A DNA stretch of 45,650 bases, taken from positions 1 through 45,650 of the forward strand of contig JALOBY010000012.1 in the NCBI GenBank assembly GCA_023228045.1, read 5' to 3'. Shown here piece after piece: positions 1 through 8,578 of this stretch. Below the pieces are notes generated by a model. It was not told where the DNA came from. It searched no databases and worked only from the letters and a program-made list of their open reading frames with translations. Position numbers and translations under genes: made by a program. The stretch comes from Endomicrobiales bacterium (GTDB taxonomy: Bacteria; Elusimicrobiota; Endomicrobiia; Endomicrobiales; JALOBY01). Each line of letters begins with the position of its first letter. Within the stretch, counting starts at the first letter, position 1.

Positions 1-314
1 ACATTTTTTACTTTTGTAACCGTATCTATATGCCCGCTTACAAAATGCCCGCCAAAGCGACCATTGGCAGGCATAGCCCTTTCTAAATTTACTTTCTTCC
101 CTCTTTCAAAAGAGTGAACAGAGATCGTTTTAACGGTTTGCCCACTTAGGTCAAAACTTAAGTTATTTCCAGAAAACAATTTTAATGTTAGGCAAGCACC
201 ATCAACAGCGATGCTTTCACCAATTACCAAGTTGTCAAAATCTGCTGTAATTGACAAGACATTGCCAGAAATAGAACTTACTTCCCCAATTTTTTCAACA
301 ATACCTGTAAACAT
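1..314 (-). CDS. ribE: Riboflavin synthase alpha subunit, N-terminal part (cut by window edge)
   Basis: Riboflavin synthase dismutates two 6,7-dimethyl-8-ribityllumazines to riboflavin, the last step of the pathway. The minus strand from ATG at 314 reads MFTGIVEKIGEVSSI, the hallmark start of the alpha subunit, then a first lumazine-binding barrel with the NGRFGGHFVSGHID segment; about 104 codons are present and the C-terminal half lies beyond position 1. An AAGGG ribosome site lies 9 bases before the start. It follows ribD by 113 bp and should share its FMN-riboswitch transcript. That spacer is very AT-rich and contains a perfect 16-bp palindrome at 331-346 and a weak TTGTCA promoter-like hexamer, so a minor internal promoter is possible. 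Family assignment is confident from the N-terminus alone. Confidence 0.93.
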   Translation of the reverse strand, partial: MFTGIVEKIGEVSSISGNVLSITADFDNLVIGESIAVDGACLTLKLFSGNNLSFDLSGQTVKTISVHSFERGKKVNLERAMPANGRFGGHFVSGHIDTVTKVKN

Positions 315-427
315 TAACTTTAACCCTTGCTATAAAATATTTTATAAATATATATTATTTGACAATATAAACTTTTTAGAACTACAAATAACCAACCAAA
401 CAATCTAAAAATTTACCACATAAACAT

Positions 428-1528
428 TTACTTTAACTTTCCTATCAAAAGATAATCTAATCCAATTTTTTTTATACTTAATTTTATATGAACAGCATTT
501 TTAACTAGAGAAACACCACTCCCTTCAACTGAGGTTTTTGCATCCCTTCCACCAATTATTTTAGGAGCCACAAACTGGTAAAAAACATCAACTATTTTTG
601 CCTCAATAGCATTTCCAACTGTTTCGCCACCACCTTCTATTAATACCTTATATATATGCATTTTGTTTAATTTATCAATTATATACTTAAACTTATTTTC
701 ACCAAATAAACCATCAATAAAAACAATGTAAACACCTTTCTTTTTTAGCATTGATGTTTTTGCCTTACTGACACTATTAGAGTCCGCAAAAAGTATAATA
801 GCGCTTTTAAAATCGTTCAATATCTGGGCTGTAAGCGGTATTTTAAGTTCAGGATCAATAATAATCCTGACTGGGTTTTTGCCAAAACCATGTGAAGTAA
901 GCGCTGGATTATCCTTTAAAACTGTAGCAATACCAACCAAAACTGCGTCAAATTTCAAACGCAGCTTATGTACAAACTCTCTTGACTTAGGAGATGTAAT
1001 CCATTTGGAATCACCGGTTTTTGAAGCGATTTTACCGTCTAAAGACGATGCCATTTTAACTGCTACATATGATTTTGCTTTACCCACCTTTCTAACACTG
1101 TTAAAGAAAACTTTATTAAGTTTTTTAGCATCCGCAGCAAGAACACCAACCTTCACACTTACTCCTGCCTTCTTAAGTATTTCAATGCCTCGGCCGCAAA
1201 CCAATGGGTTTGGATCTACATTGGCAATTACAACCCTTTTTATACCTGATTTAACTATTAAATTTGCACATGGCGGTGTTTTACCAAAGTGCGAGCACGG
1301 TTCAAGGTTTACATACATATCACCGCCATTTGCCAAAGCACCGGCATCCGAAATAGCAACAACCTCTGCATGATCTGAGCCAAAAACGCTGTGGTAGCCG
1401 CTACCAACGACAATCCCGTCTTTAACCACAACAGCGCCGACAAGCGGGTTTGGAAAAGTTCTGCCTTCCCCTTTTTTTGCAAGGTTAAGAACAAGCTTCA
1501 TAAAGTAACTGTCATTTTTGTTAATCAT
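428..1528 (-). CDS. ribD: Bifunctional riboflavin biosynthesis deaminase/reductase RibD
   Basis: RibD deaminates and then reduces the pyrimidine intermediate made from GTP, the two middle steps of riboflavin synthesis. The 366-residue protein has the usual two domains. The N-terminal zinc deaminase shows PNPLVGAVVV, the HAEV zinc/proton-shuttle motif near residue 53 and the zinc cysteines in PCSHFGKTPPC. The C-terminal RibD_C reductase begins around residue 150 with VAVKMASSLDGKIA and carries the IEGGGETVG nucleotide-binding segment. Start: ATG at 1528, 5 bases after an AAGG site. It is the first gene after the FMN riboswitch and terminator at 1541-1741 and is followed by ribE, so flavin should repress both genes. 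Nothing looks damaged. Confidence 0.96.
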   Translation of the reverse strand: MINKNDSYFMKLVLNLAKKGEGRTFPNPLVGAVVVKDGIVVGSGYHSVFGSDHAEVVAISDAGALANGGDMYVNLEPCSHFGKTPPCANLIVKSGIKRVVIANVDPNPLVCGRGIEILKKAGVSVKVGVLAADAKKLNKVFFNSVRKVGKAKSYVAVKMASSLDGKIASKTGDSKWITSPKSREFVHKLRLKFDAVLVGIATVLKDNPALTSHGFGKNPVRIIIDPELKIPLTAQILNDFKSAIILFADSNSVSKAKTSMLKKKGVYIVFIDGLFGENKFKYIIDKLNKMHIYKVLIEGGGETVGNAIEAKIVDVFYQFVAPKIIGGRDAKTSVEGSGVSLVKNAVHIKLSIKKIGLDYLLIGKLK

Positions 1529-1540
1529 ATCAACCTTAAA

Positions 1541-1574
1541 ATAAAAAACCCATGAATAAATAAATATTCACGGG
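1541..1574 (-). terminator. Intrinsic terminator, expression platform of the FMN riboswitch
   Basis: On the minus strand a 10-bp stem (CCCGTGAATA pairing with TATTCATGGG, one G-U pair, 6-base loop) is followed directly by TTTTTTATTTT. It lies between the FMN aptamer and the ribD ribosome site, where a transcription-attenuation platform would be expected. Inference: FMN binding favours this hairpin and stops transcription before ribD. Confidence 0.85.
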
Positions 1575-1589
1575 GTAATGAAATCGTAT

Positions 1590-1741
1590 TTTCTTCTTTC
1601 ATCCGGACTTATACCGCAATTAAGCGATAATTACCGTCGGCACCGGAATTAAACCGGTTCTGCCATAGTTTTTTATGGCTTGTAGGCTCGCCCGAAACCG
1701 GGCTTACTACCGATAGGGTTTTTCACCCTTCCCCGAAGAAT
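1590..1741 (-). promoter_or_regulatory. FMN riboswitch (RFN element)
   Basis: On the minus strand this stretch carries the conserved FMN aptamer blocks in order: GGGGAAGGGTGAAAAACCC, ATCGGTAGTAAGCCCG, a hairpin giving GGGCGAGCC, CAGAACCGGTTTAATTCCGG, TGCCGACGGT, and the closing AGTCCGGATGAAAGAAGA. These match the family consensus AGGGUGAAAUUCCC / CGGCGGU..AGCCCGCGAGC / GAGCCGACGGU / AGUCCGGAUGGGAGAA. It lies upstream of ribD-ribE, the standard target, and is followed by an intrinsic terminator, so it most likely works by premature termination when FMN is plentiful. Confidence 0.95.
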
Positions 1742-1749
1742 ACGCTTTG

Positions 1750-1779
1750 AGTTTACAAATTTGATGTGTGAAATGTCAA
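1750..1779 (-). promoter_or_regulatory. Sigma-70-type promoter for the riboswitch-ribD-ribE transcript
   Basis: Minus-strand TTGACA (1779-1774), an 18-bp spacer and TAAACT (1755-1750). The predicted start, about 1743, falls at the first base of the FMN aptamer, which independently supports the call. Confidence 0.65.
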
Positions 1780-1809
1780 ATAAAGCAATTTATTACACAA
1801 ATAAAACTG

Positions 1810-2712
1810 TTAGCTGTATATTTTGGTGCCCAATTGCGGTTTTGTTTTCCAGCGTTTGTGCATCCAAAACCAATTGTCTGGGGCTTTTCTTGTATTTTTC
1901 TCTAAAATTTTTGTGAAGTTTGCCATATACATACCAATTAACTCATCTTGATTTTGTGCCTGCGGCTTTTGTACAACCTCAAACTCAACATCAAATTTGC
2001 CGTCTCGCGCTCTGAATATGTGCCCGGCAATCATAGGGCAATTCTGCCTTAGTGCAAACATCGCCGGGCCCTTTGGAGTTGACGCAGGCCTGCCAAAAAA
2101 CTCCACAAACACACCATCTTCGTGTGCATCTTGATCGGCAAGTATGGCAATAAGTTCATTTGCCTTAAGAGTTTTCATTACTCCGCGTAACGCGAATTTT
2201 AATGGAATTAATTTTATACCTTTTTCTGCGCGATATTCATTTAGCAACGAGTCAACTTTGGAATTTTCCTGTTGGCCTATAACAAATGTTAAAGGGTACC
2301 TTTGCGCAATTGCCGCACCCATAATTTCCCAATTGCAAAAATGCGCGCCAACCAATACAGCCCCTTTGCCATCATTTATTGCTTTTTCAACATGCTCAAA
2401 ACCCTTAAACCTTGTTATATTTAACAACTCTTGTTTTTTTATTTTTGGAAAGCAAACCAATTCCATAAATGTAACGGCAAATTGACGGTAGTTTGCTTTG
2501 GCTATTGCGCGAATTTCTTTTTCTGATTTTTCTTTTAAAAAAGCATTGCGCAGATTAGTTAAAATTACTTTTTTTCTTATTGGCACACAGTAATAAGCAA
2601 AGCTCCCAATTGAACGGGCCATAAAGCGCACTACTGATAATGGCAGTAAGCGCAATAATGTGCCAAATATTTGCAACAGTATATATTCAACTTCTCGTTG
2701 TAACTTTTTCAA
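1810..2712 (-). CDS. LpxL/HtrB-type lysophospholipid (lipid A) acyltransferase
   Basis: This family adds secondary acyl chains to Kdo-lipid A at the inner membrane. The 300-residue protein has a hydrophobic N-terminus (residues 10-45), the catalytic HX4E motif as HFCNWE at residues 124-129, and later family segments such as ADQDAHEDGVFVEFFG and APDNWFWMHKRWK near the C-terminus. The start is TTG at 2712: a GAGG ribosome site lies 5 bases upstream and overlaps the end of the preceding DUF362 gene, whose TGA stop is one base away, so the two are probably translationally coupled. With LptE further along the window it points to a lipid A-containing outer membrane. The acyl chain and position cannot be read from sequence. 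Confidence 0.9.
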   Translation of the reverse strand: MKKLQREVEYILLQIFGTLLRLLPLSVVRFMARSIGSFAYYCVPIRKKVILTNLRNAFLKEKSEKEIRAIAKANYRQFAVTFMELVCFPKIKKQELLNITRFKGFEHVEKAINDGKGAVLVGAHFCNWEIMGAAIAQRYPLTFVIGQQENSKVDSLLNEYRAEKGIKLIPLKFALRGVMKTLKANELIAILADQDAHEDGVFVEFFGRPASTPKGPAMFALRQNCPMIAGHIFRARDGKFDVEFEVVQKPQAQNQDELIGMYMANFTKILEKNTRKAPDNWFWMHKRWKTKPQLGTKIYS

Positions 2713-2713
2713 T

Positions 2714-3862
2714 TCACCCTCGTATTAAAAACTTTGCTAAAAAACTTTTTTTAAATGCAATTGCTTTTGATGGGCACATTTCGTGGCAACAAAGGCAACT
2801 TATACAATTTTTGCTTATAACAAAAGGTTTCTTGCCATCCTTTTTTTCTATTGCTTTTACAGGGCAAGAATTAACACAAACAAGGCATGAGGTGCAAATA
2901 TCTTCTATAACTTCTGCCTTTAGCCATACAAACCTGCCAAGTATGCTTATGAACCAGCGAGGTATTATATTAAAAAACCATGTTGAAGGAAATTTAAAAC
3001 CCGCAAGCTTTGCCTGATCGGGTTTATCGCCTAAAATTTCATTTTTTGCAAATGGAAACATGTAACCTTTTTGTAATGCGATATATTTAATTGTGCCGAC
3101 TCTTTTTGGTTTAAAACCAAGTAACTCAACCATTTTATAGTCAAGAAGATTGGCATCATTAGACCCTGCTATAAAATCAAGTTTTTTAATTTCTCCTGCT
3201 GATGGACCATTGCCTTCCATAGATAGTACAGCATCTATTACATTAAGCCGCACCTTGTTTTCTACTGCCAAAAATATCTCACCTATTAAAGCACCAAAAT
3301 CATTTGCACCTGGCGGAACAAGTTTATGATACTCTGCTTTCCTCAATCCCGGTATTGTGCCATAAAAATTTTTTACGGCACCTGTGTAGGTTGTAAGCCC
3401 GTGAGTTTTTAATTTGGGTGCGTTTATTATACCGTCAACAGTTAAAACAACTTTTGAAATATACACAGTTTTTACTATTTTGTGGTTTATTTTTGTTTCA
3501 ACGACGCCAGATGTTTCAAAGTTTACAAGTTCTGTATTTTCTTCATGGCAAACTTTTTTCATACCGGTTTCAACCCAAACCCGCTCAACACCTTTTATTG
3601 CGCCGCCAGAACTATCACCAACTATTGGAATTGCTCCCGCACTTCTTACAAGCCGTATTAACGCCCTTACAACTTCGGGATGAGTGGTTATTGCGCGCTC
3701 CGGAGCTTTAGCACTTAATAGATTTGGTTTTATTAAAATACGCTCACCCGGCTTTATAAAAGCATTTATACCGCCAAGTTGGTTTACAACCTTACAGACG
3801 GCCGTAAAAACTTCGTTAGTGTCGTATGAGTTGCAATTAGCTAACGCTACTTTTTTTTCCAA
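2714..3862 (-). CDS. DUF362 protein with C-terminal 2x[4Fe-4S] ferredoxin domain
   Basis: The 382-residue protein has an N-terminal DUF362 domain (about residues 1-290), with IKPNLLSAKAPERAITTHPEVV-like and PKLKTHG segments typical of that family, and a C-terminal ferredoxin domain (about 318-375) with two cysteine sets, CTSCLVCVNSCP and CISCLCCHEMCP, each able to bind a [4Fe-4S] cluster. DUF362-ferredoxin proteins are widespread in anaerobes but their reaction is not established; an electron-transfer role is only an inference. The start is TTG at 3862, supported by a perfect AGGAGG five bases upstream and by alignment of the GxPG-type N-terminus. It sits 145 bp after smc, with no clear terminator between, and is coupled to the acyltransferase behind it. 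Confidence 0.85.
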   Translation of the reverse strand: MEKKVALANCNSYDTNEVFTAVCKVVNQLGGINAFIKPGERILIKPNLLSAKAPERAITTHPEVVRALIRLVRSAGAIPIVGDSSGGAIKGVERVWVETGMKKVCHEENTELVNFETSGVVETKINHKIVKTVYISKVVLTVDGIINAPKLKTHGLTTYTGAVKNFYGTIPGLRKAEYHKLVPPGANDFGALIGEIFLAVENKVRLNVIDAVLSMEGNGPSAGEIKKLDFIAGSNDANLLDYKMVELLGFKPKRVGTIKYIALQKGYMFPFAKNEILGDKPDQAKLAGFKFPSTWFFNIIPRWFISILGRFVWLKAEVIEDICTSCLVCVNSCPVKAIEKKDGKKPFVISKNCISCLCCHEMCPSKAIAFKKSFLAKFLIRG

Positions 3863-4007
3863 GCCGACCTCCTGCTCATATTATGATTATTCTAAAAACA
3901 AACTGAAATTGGTTGTTTTAGTGCAAAGGCAAAGCAAATTTTTTCAAATAATGAGGTTTTATCTATTAGGTTTGCGTTTATGGCTTTAGCTTTTAAAAGC
4001 GGCATTT

Positions 4008-7000
4008 TTAGGCCGTTTGAACTATATTTTCGCTTTTTTGAAGTTTTACAGAAATTACTTTTGAAACACCAAACTCTTCCATAGTTATGCCATAGAGTAC
4101 ATCGGCCGACTCCATAGTTTTTTTGCTATGAGTAATTACAAAAAATTGTGTTTTTTCGGAAAATGTTTTTAATAAATTTATAAACCTTCCAAGGTTTGCC
4201 TCGTCTAATGGAGCATCAACTTCGTCTAATATACAAAATGGAGATGGTTTTACCATAAAGAACGCAAACAGCAAAGCTATAGCGGTAAGCGCTTTTTCAC
4301 CGCCCGACAAAGCACTGATATTTAACAACTTTTTACCCGGCGGCTGTGCAAAAACATCTATGCCGGATTCAAGGAGGTTACTTTCATCTGTAAGAGTCAG
4401 CTCAGCTTCGCCTCCGCTAAAAAGTGTTTTGTAAAGGCCCTTAAAGTTTTCTCGCACTTGCTCAAATGTTTTTTTAAAGTTTTCTATTGTGCTTTGGTTT
4501 ATTTTGCTTATGGCCTGCCTAAGGTCATCTTTTGCTTTTAGCAAATCTTGCTGTTGGATTAGCAAAAAGTTGTAGCGTTCTTCAAGCGCGGCATACTCTT
4601 CGGGCGCGGCAAGGTTTACAGCGCCAATTGATTCAATTTTATTTTTTAAACGCGCTATGTCTTCTATAGCAACTTCTATTTTTTCAAACTCTGCGGCTAT
4701 ATCTGCATACTCCAAACCAAAGTCTTCACGGAGGCGTCGTTGTGCGCTGTTTAGCTGCAGCGAGTAACTTTTTTCATTCATACGCAGTTCATTTATTTCT
4801 AAGTTCAATTCATCTAATTTTTGCCTAAGCCCTTTTACATGAGTATTTTTTTCATCTATTGCATTGTTAATTTTTTGTTTATTGTCGTAAAATTGCCTTA
4901 TCTGCGCTTGTTTTTCTTCTAACTTTATATTTAACTCTTTAAACTTTGCCGATTCTCTTTCACGGGTAAGTTTTTGTTCTTCAATTTTTTGCACAATAAC
5001 TTTAATTTCTTTTTTATCTTGTTCAATTTGTACTTTCTGCGACAGCAAAACACCTTCCAATGTTTCACCTTCACGCTGACGAGATGTAAACTCTTTTTGG
5101 TGTGTTAGCCAAACTACTTTTGCCTCCATAAGCAATGGCGTGGCCTGAGCGTCTTTCTGCCTTGCGTTTTCTACTTCTTTTTCTAATGTACTTAGTATTT
5201 GCTTTAACGCAGCTTCTTCTTGTTCAAACTTTGAAATTTTTAGTTTTGTCTGCTCTAAAGAATTTTTAAGTTTTTGTTCTTCGTCAAGTGCTTTTTGGGC
5301 ATCTTCGGTTGCAAGTAAAAGATCTTTCTGCAAATAACTTAACGATAAAGACATTGTTTTAACTGTGTTTTCTAAATATTCTTTTTGACCATGTATTTTT
5401 TGCGCTTGCATTATGGCGTTTTCCGACTCTATACGAACTTTTTTTAACTCTTCTTCTATTTTTACAATTGCCGCGCTTGAACGCTCGGAGTTTGCGTTTG
5501 CATCTTTAATGCCAGTTTGCATTTCCTTGTATTGTTCTTCTATAAGCATTGGTTTATCAAACTCTACTTTGCCACCACCGCTGATAATCGCGTTTGAATA
5601 AACATTTTTACCACTCATTGCCGCGCCAGCAAGTAAAAAACTAATGGCATTTTGCAATTCCGATGGGGCTTTTATGAAATCTGATAAGTACTTTGAACCA
5701 CTTGGTAGTGAAAATTGTGCATTTTTATTTATTTGTTTGAGTGAATCTAAAACCAAAAATGAAGCCCAACCCAACGAGTTAGAACGTAAGAAATCTATTG
5801 CCGCTTCGGCAGATTGGGAAGTGTCACAAACAATATAGTCAAGTTTTTCTGCCAGAGTTGAAACAATTACATCTTTATGCGTTTCGTTTATACTTATCAA
5901 CGCGCTCAACGCTCCACGAATTCCGGGTATATTTTGTGCAAGCACATCATTTAATGTTTTCCTTTTTATATCTTTGCGTTCCCACTCTTTTAGTGCGTTA
6001 AATTTTGCCTGAAACTTTACAAGCACTTCTCTGCTTTGGGCCATGTTGCGCATTTCTTGCGTAAGCTCACCCTCTAAATCAACTATGCGCTTGGCAAGCT
6101 GTTGCTTTTGTGAAGAAGCGCTTTCAAAATTAAAAGCGACCTCATTAACCATGCTTGTTTTTGATTCCAGTTCAACATTTAATGGTTTTATTTTTTCTTC
6201 TATTTTTGATTTTTCTTTTTGCGCATTTTCTAATTGCGCGCCACAACGAGCCTGCATTGAAATTGTTCGGTTAAGTTCATTGCTTTGTGTAGTTTTTGCC
6301 GCTATAAGCTCTAAGTGCGCACCTTTAGAGTTTTCAACTTTCAAAACAAGGGCGGAAAGTTCTGATTTTATTATTTCGCTTTTTGCATTTTTTTCCTTAA
6401 AATCAACTTCGTACTTTGAAACAGAAGAACCAATTTCTGCAATTATTTTATTTATATTAGCTATTTCATTTGCCGTATTATCAGTTCGTGCAGATAGGGC
6501 ATTAATTTCACTTTCTAATTGCGCTTTCCGTTCAAGCATTTCCGTTTCGCGCACTCCGCTTTGGTTTACTCTTTCATCAGCTAAGTTCATAGCTGAATGT
6601 ATTTTTGAGTATTCGTCTTGCAACAATTCATACACTCTTTCTTTTTCGAGTTGTTCAACTCTTATAGCGCTAAGTTCTACCTCTATAGAGTTATACTGAG
6701 CATTTAACTGCTCATATGAAAGTGTTTTTGGAGCTAATTTGACCTTTGCCTCTTGAACACCTTTTTGCGATTCGGTGACCTGTTTTACAATTACAGCGGT
6801 TTCAAAGCGTTTAAGGTTTTCTGCATACTTTTTGTATAGTTTTGCTTTGCGTGCCGCCGCATCAAGCGATGAACGCTGTTCCTTTAGCAAAGCAAGCATA
6901 TCGTTTACACGGTTCATATCTATTTCTATTTTTTCAAGTTTACGCAAAGTTTCTTCTCTGCGAGCTTTAAACTTTGCAACACCCGCGGCTTCTTCAAATA

Positions 7001-7478
7001 TCTCGCGCCTTTCTTCCGGCTTTGCTTCAAGTAAAAATTTTACGCGACCTTGCTCCATAACAGAGTAGCCCTCTGTGCCTACACCAGTGTCAAGGAACAT
7101 ATCTTTTATATCTTTCAGGCGGCACTGGGTTTTATTTATAAAGTACTCGCTTTCACCACTTCTAAAAAGACGCCTTGTGACCATTACTTCGGAGTAATCA
7201 ATTTGTATGGCTTTATCAGAATTATCAAAGGTTAGAGAAACTTCAGACATTCCGGTAGGTTGACGCGAGTTTGAACCACTGAAGAGCACATCTAACATCT
7301 GGTGGCTTCTTAATGAACGAGCACTATGCTCACCAAGACACCAGCGGATAGCATCTGATGTATTTGACTTGCCGCAACCATTTGGACCAATAATTGCAGT
7401 TATGCCTTTATCAAATTCTAAGCGTAATTTATCAGCGAACGATTTAAACCCACAAACATCAAGCCGTTTTAAATACAT
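4008..7478 (-). CDS. smc: Chromosome segregation protein SMC
   Basis: SMC is the ATPase core of bacterial condensin, which organises and separates sister chromosomes with ScpA and ScpB. The 1156 residues match the family length. The N-terminal head has Walker A GPNGCGKSN (31-39), followed by a long coiled coil, a hinge at about 500-620 (starting near GIRGALSALI), the returning coiled coil, and a C-terminal head with signature LSGGEKALTA and Walker B FCILDEVDAPLDEAN. ATG at 7478 has GGGG five bases upstream. A good promoter at 7521-7549 precedes it. No scpA or scpB is in the window. The gene is intact and its identity is not in doubt. Confidence 0.97.
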   Translation of the reverse strand: MYLKRLDVCGFKSFADKLRLEFDKGITAIIGPNGCGKSNTSDAIRWCLGEHSARSLRSHQMLDVLFSGSNSRQPTGMSEVSLTFDNSDKAIQIDYSEVMVTRRLFRSGESEYFINKTQCRLKDIKDMFLDTGVGTEGYSVMEQGRVKFLLEAKPEERREIFEEAAGVAKFKARREETLRKLEKIEIDMNRVNDMLALLKEQRSSLDAAARKAKLYKKYAENLKRFETAVIVKQVTESQKGVQEAKVKLAPKTLSYEQLNAQYNSIEVELSAIRVEQLEKERVYELLQDEYSKIHSAMNLADERVNQSGVRETEMLERKAQLESEINALSARTDNTANEIANINKIIAEIGSSVSKYEVDFKEKNAKSEIIKSELSALVLKVENSKGAHLELIAAKTTQSNELNRTISMQARCGAQLENAQKEKSKIEEKIKPLNVELESKTSMVNEVAFNFESASSQKQQLAKRIVDLEGELTQEMRNMAQSREVLVKFQAKFNALKEWERKDIKRKTLNDVLAQNIPGIRGALSALISINETHKDVIVSTLAEKLDYIVCDTSQSAEAAIDFLRSNSLGWASFLVLDSLKQINKNAQFSLPSGSKYLSDFIKAPSELQNAISFLLAGAAMSGKNVYSNAIISGGGKVEFDKPMLIEEQYKEMQTGIKDANANSERSSAAIVKIEEELKKVRIESENAIMQAQKIHGQKEYLENTVKTMSLSLSYLQKDLLLATEDAQKALDEEQKLKNSLEQTKLKISKFEQEEAALKQILSTLEKEVENARQKDAQATPLLMEAKVVWLTHQKEFTSRQREGETLEGVLLSQKVQIEQDKKEIKVIVQKIEEQKLTRERESAKFKELNIKLEEKQAQIRQFYDNKQKINNAIDEKNTHVKGLRQKLDELNLEINELRMNEKSYSLQLNSAQRRLREDFGLEYADIAAEFEKIEVAIEDIARLKNKIESIGAVNLAAPEEYAALEERYNFLLIQQQDLLKAKDDLRQAISKINQSTIENFKKTFEQVRENFKGLYKTLFSGGEAELTLTDESNLLESGIDVFAQPPGKKLLNISALSGGEKALTAIALLFAFFMVKPSPFCILDEVDAPLDEANLGRFINLLKTFSEKTQFFVITHSKKTMESADVLYGITMEEFGVSKVISVKLQKSENIVQTA

Positions 7479-7520
7479 TAATGCCCCTTAATGCAAGCTC
7501 CGTCTTATTTTATGATAGGA

Positions 7521-7549
7521 ACTTTAACAAATTTCTAAATTATTGTCAA
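7521..7549 (-). promoter_or_regulatory. Sigma-70-type promoter of smc
   Basis: Minus strand TTGACA (7549-7544), a 17-bp spacer and TAAAGT (7526-7521), 43 bases before the smc ATG. The -35 is perfect and the -10 matches four of six consensus bases. Confidence 0.7.
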
Positions 7550-7601
7550 TTTTCCATCTATTACCATTTATTAGCAGGTTTAACCCTGTTTTCACATTAA
7601 C

Positions 7602-8279
7602 TTAATACTTTTTGTTCCATCGTTCAAGCTGATAACGACTTTCTTTTAACTTTGAGGCAACTTCAACTTCGGCACTAGTAAGCTGTGAGCCAACAAATTC
7701 AAACCCAAGCTCTTTTTGAAAACCCAAAACCAGGTTTTTTATTACCTCTTGCGCGTTATAATTTGCCGGCAGATGCAAAGAGCCCTGAACTATCAAACAA
7801 TCTCCCCTTCTTCTCTGACAGGAGCCAAGAGCCTTTTTACCATTAAGCAACAGGTCATATTCAAAAAACTTTTCAACACACATATTGGTCTGATTTGTTT
7901 TGCAGGATGGTTTTGCAAACTCAGTTTTATACCCGGAAAGTTCCAACCCTGTTTTAATTGCCAAATGCAACTTTTGATAATTTGCCTCTTGGTCATAAAC
8001 ATATGGCCAAGCAGTTTTAGCGGCGCAAAAGCAGTAGGAAATGTCGGTTTTATGATCAACGGTAAGACCGCCGGTTATTCTGCGGACCGTTTGAAAATTA
8101 GGCAATTGAAAATATGGCTGAAAATAACCTATTGTTGCACAGCGAGTGCTCCATGTATAAAAACGCAGAGTAGCACCCAAGGAAGTGCCAAGGAGTGTAC
8201 TTTCAAATATGCTTTCATCTATTGACATATTTTCTGCTCCGTCGGCAGGCCCTGAAATAATTATTCGGGATTGTGTCAT
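7602..8279 (-). CDS. Lipoate-protein ligase / octanoyltransferase family protein (LplA/LipM type)
   Basis: Members of this biotin/lipoyl-transferase fold family attach lipoate or octanoate to the lysine of lipoyl domains. The 225-residue protein has the RRITGGLTVDH motif (residues 67-76; family form RRxTGGxxVxH), a cysteine at 134 in NMCVEKFFEYDLL, where LipM enzymes carry their catalytic cysteine, and KKALGSCQRRRGDCLIVQGS (149-168), the family KxxGSxQxR motif. There is no C-terminal accessory domain as in full LplA ligases. LipM octanoyltransferase therefore fits slightly better than LplA, but sequence alone does not settle it. The preceding ogt stop overlaps this start by four bases. No lipA or lipoyl-enzyme gene is in the window. 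Confidence 0.82.
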   Translation of the reverse strand: MTQSRIIISGPADGAENMSIDESIFESTLLGTSLGATLRFYTWSTRCATIGYFQPYFQLPNFQTVRRITGGLTVDHKTDISYCFCAAKTAWPYVYDQEANYQKLHLAIKTGLELSGYKTEFAKPSCKTNQTNMCVEKFFEYDLLLNGKKALGSCQRRRGDCLIVQGSLHLPANYNAQEVIKNLVLGFQKELGFEFVGSQLTSAEVEVASKLKESRYQLERWNKKY

Positions 8280-8578
8280 CTAGCCTCCATTTTGAGCAGT
8301 GCTTTCTTTCTTTTTATACCACCTTTAGCTGAGTAGCCGCCAATGGAACCATCTTTTCTTATAACCCTATGACATGGTACTTGCGGAGCAAACGGGTTTT
8401 TGGCAAGTGCATTTGCAACTGCCCTGGCACCGCCGGGCAAACCAATTTGTAATGCAAGCGCGCTATATGAACAAGTAGTACCTTCAGGTATTTTTGCGCA
8501 GGCAAGCCACACACGCCTGTAAAATTGCGGGTAGTTTTTCATTTCGTCAATAATTTTCTTGCTTAATTTTTTATTCAT
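8276..8578 (-). CDS. ogt: Methylated-DNA-[protein]-cysteine S-methyltransferase, minimal catalytic domain
   Basis: This suicide enzyme removes O6-alkyl groups from guanine by transferring them to its own cysteine. The 100-residue protein is just the DNA-binding/catalytic domain: helix-turn-helix segment GGARAVANALAKNP and active site PCHRVI with Cys at residue 69; the C-terminal GGYSAKGGIKRKKALL closes the domain. The N-terminal RNase H-like domain of Ada-C/Ogt is missing. Because the cysteine is present (alkyltransferase-like proteins have Trp there), it should be a true methyltransferase. I place the start at ATG 8578, where ATGA overlaps the stop of the preceding rRNA methyltransferase gene; a further upstream start would lie inside that gene. 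Confidence 0.88.
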   Translation of the reverse strand: MNKKLSKKIIDEMKNYPQFYRRVWLACAKIPEGTTCSYSALALQIGLPGGARAVANALAKNPFAPQVPCHRVIRKDGSIGGYSAKGGIKRKKALLKMEAR

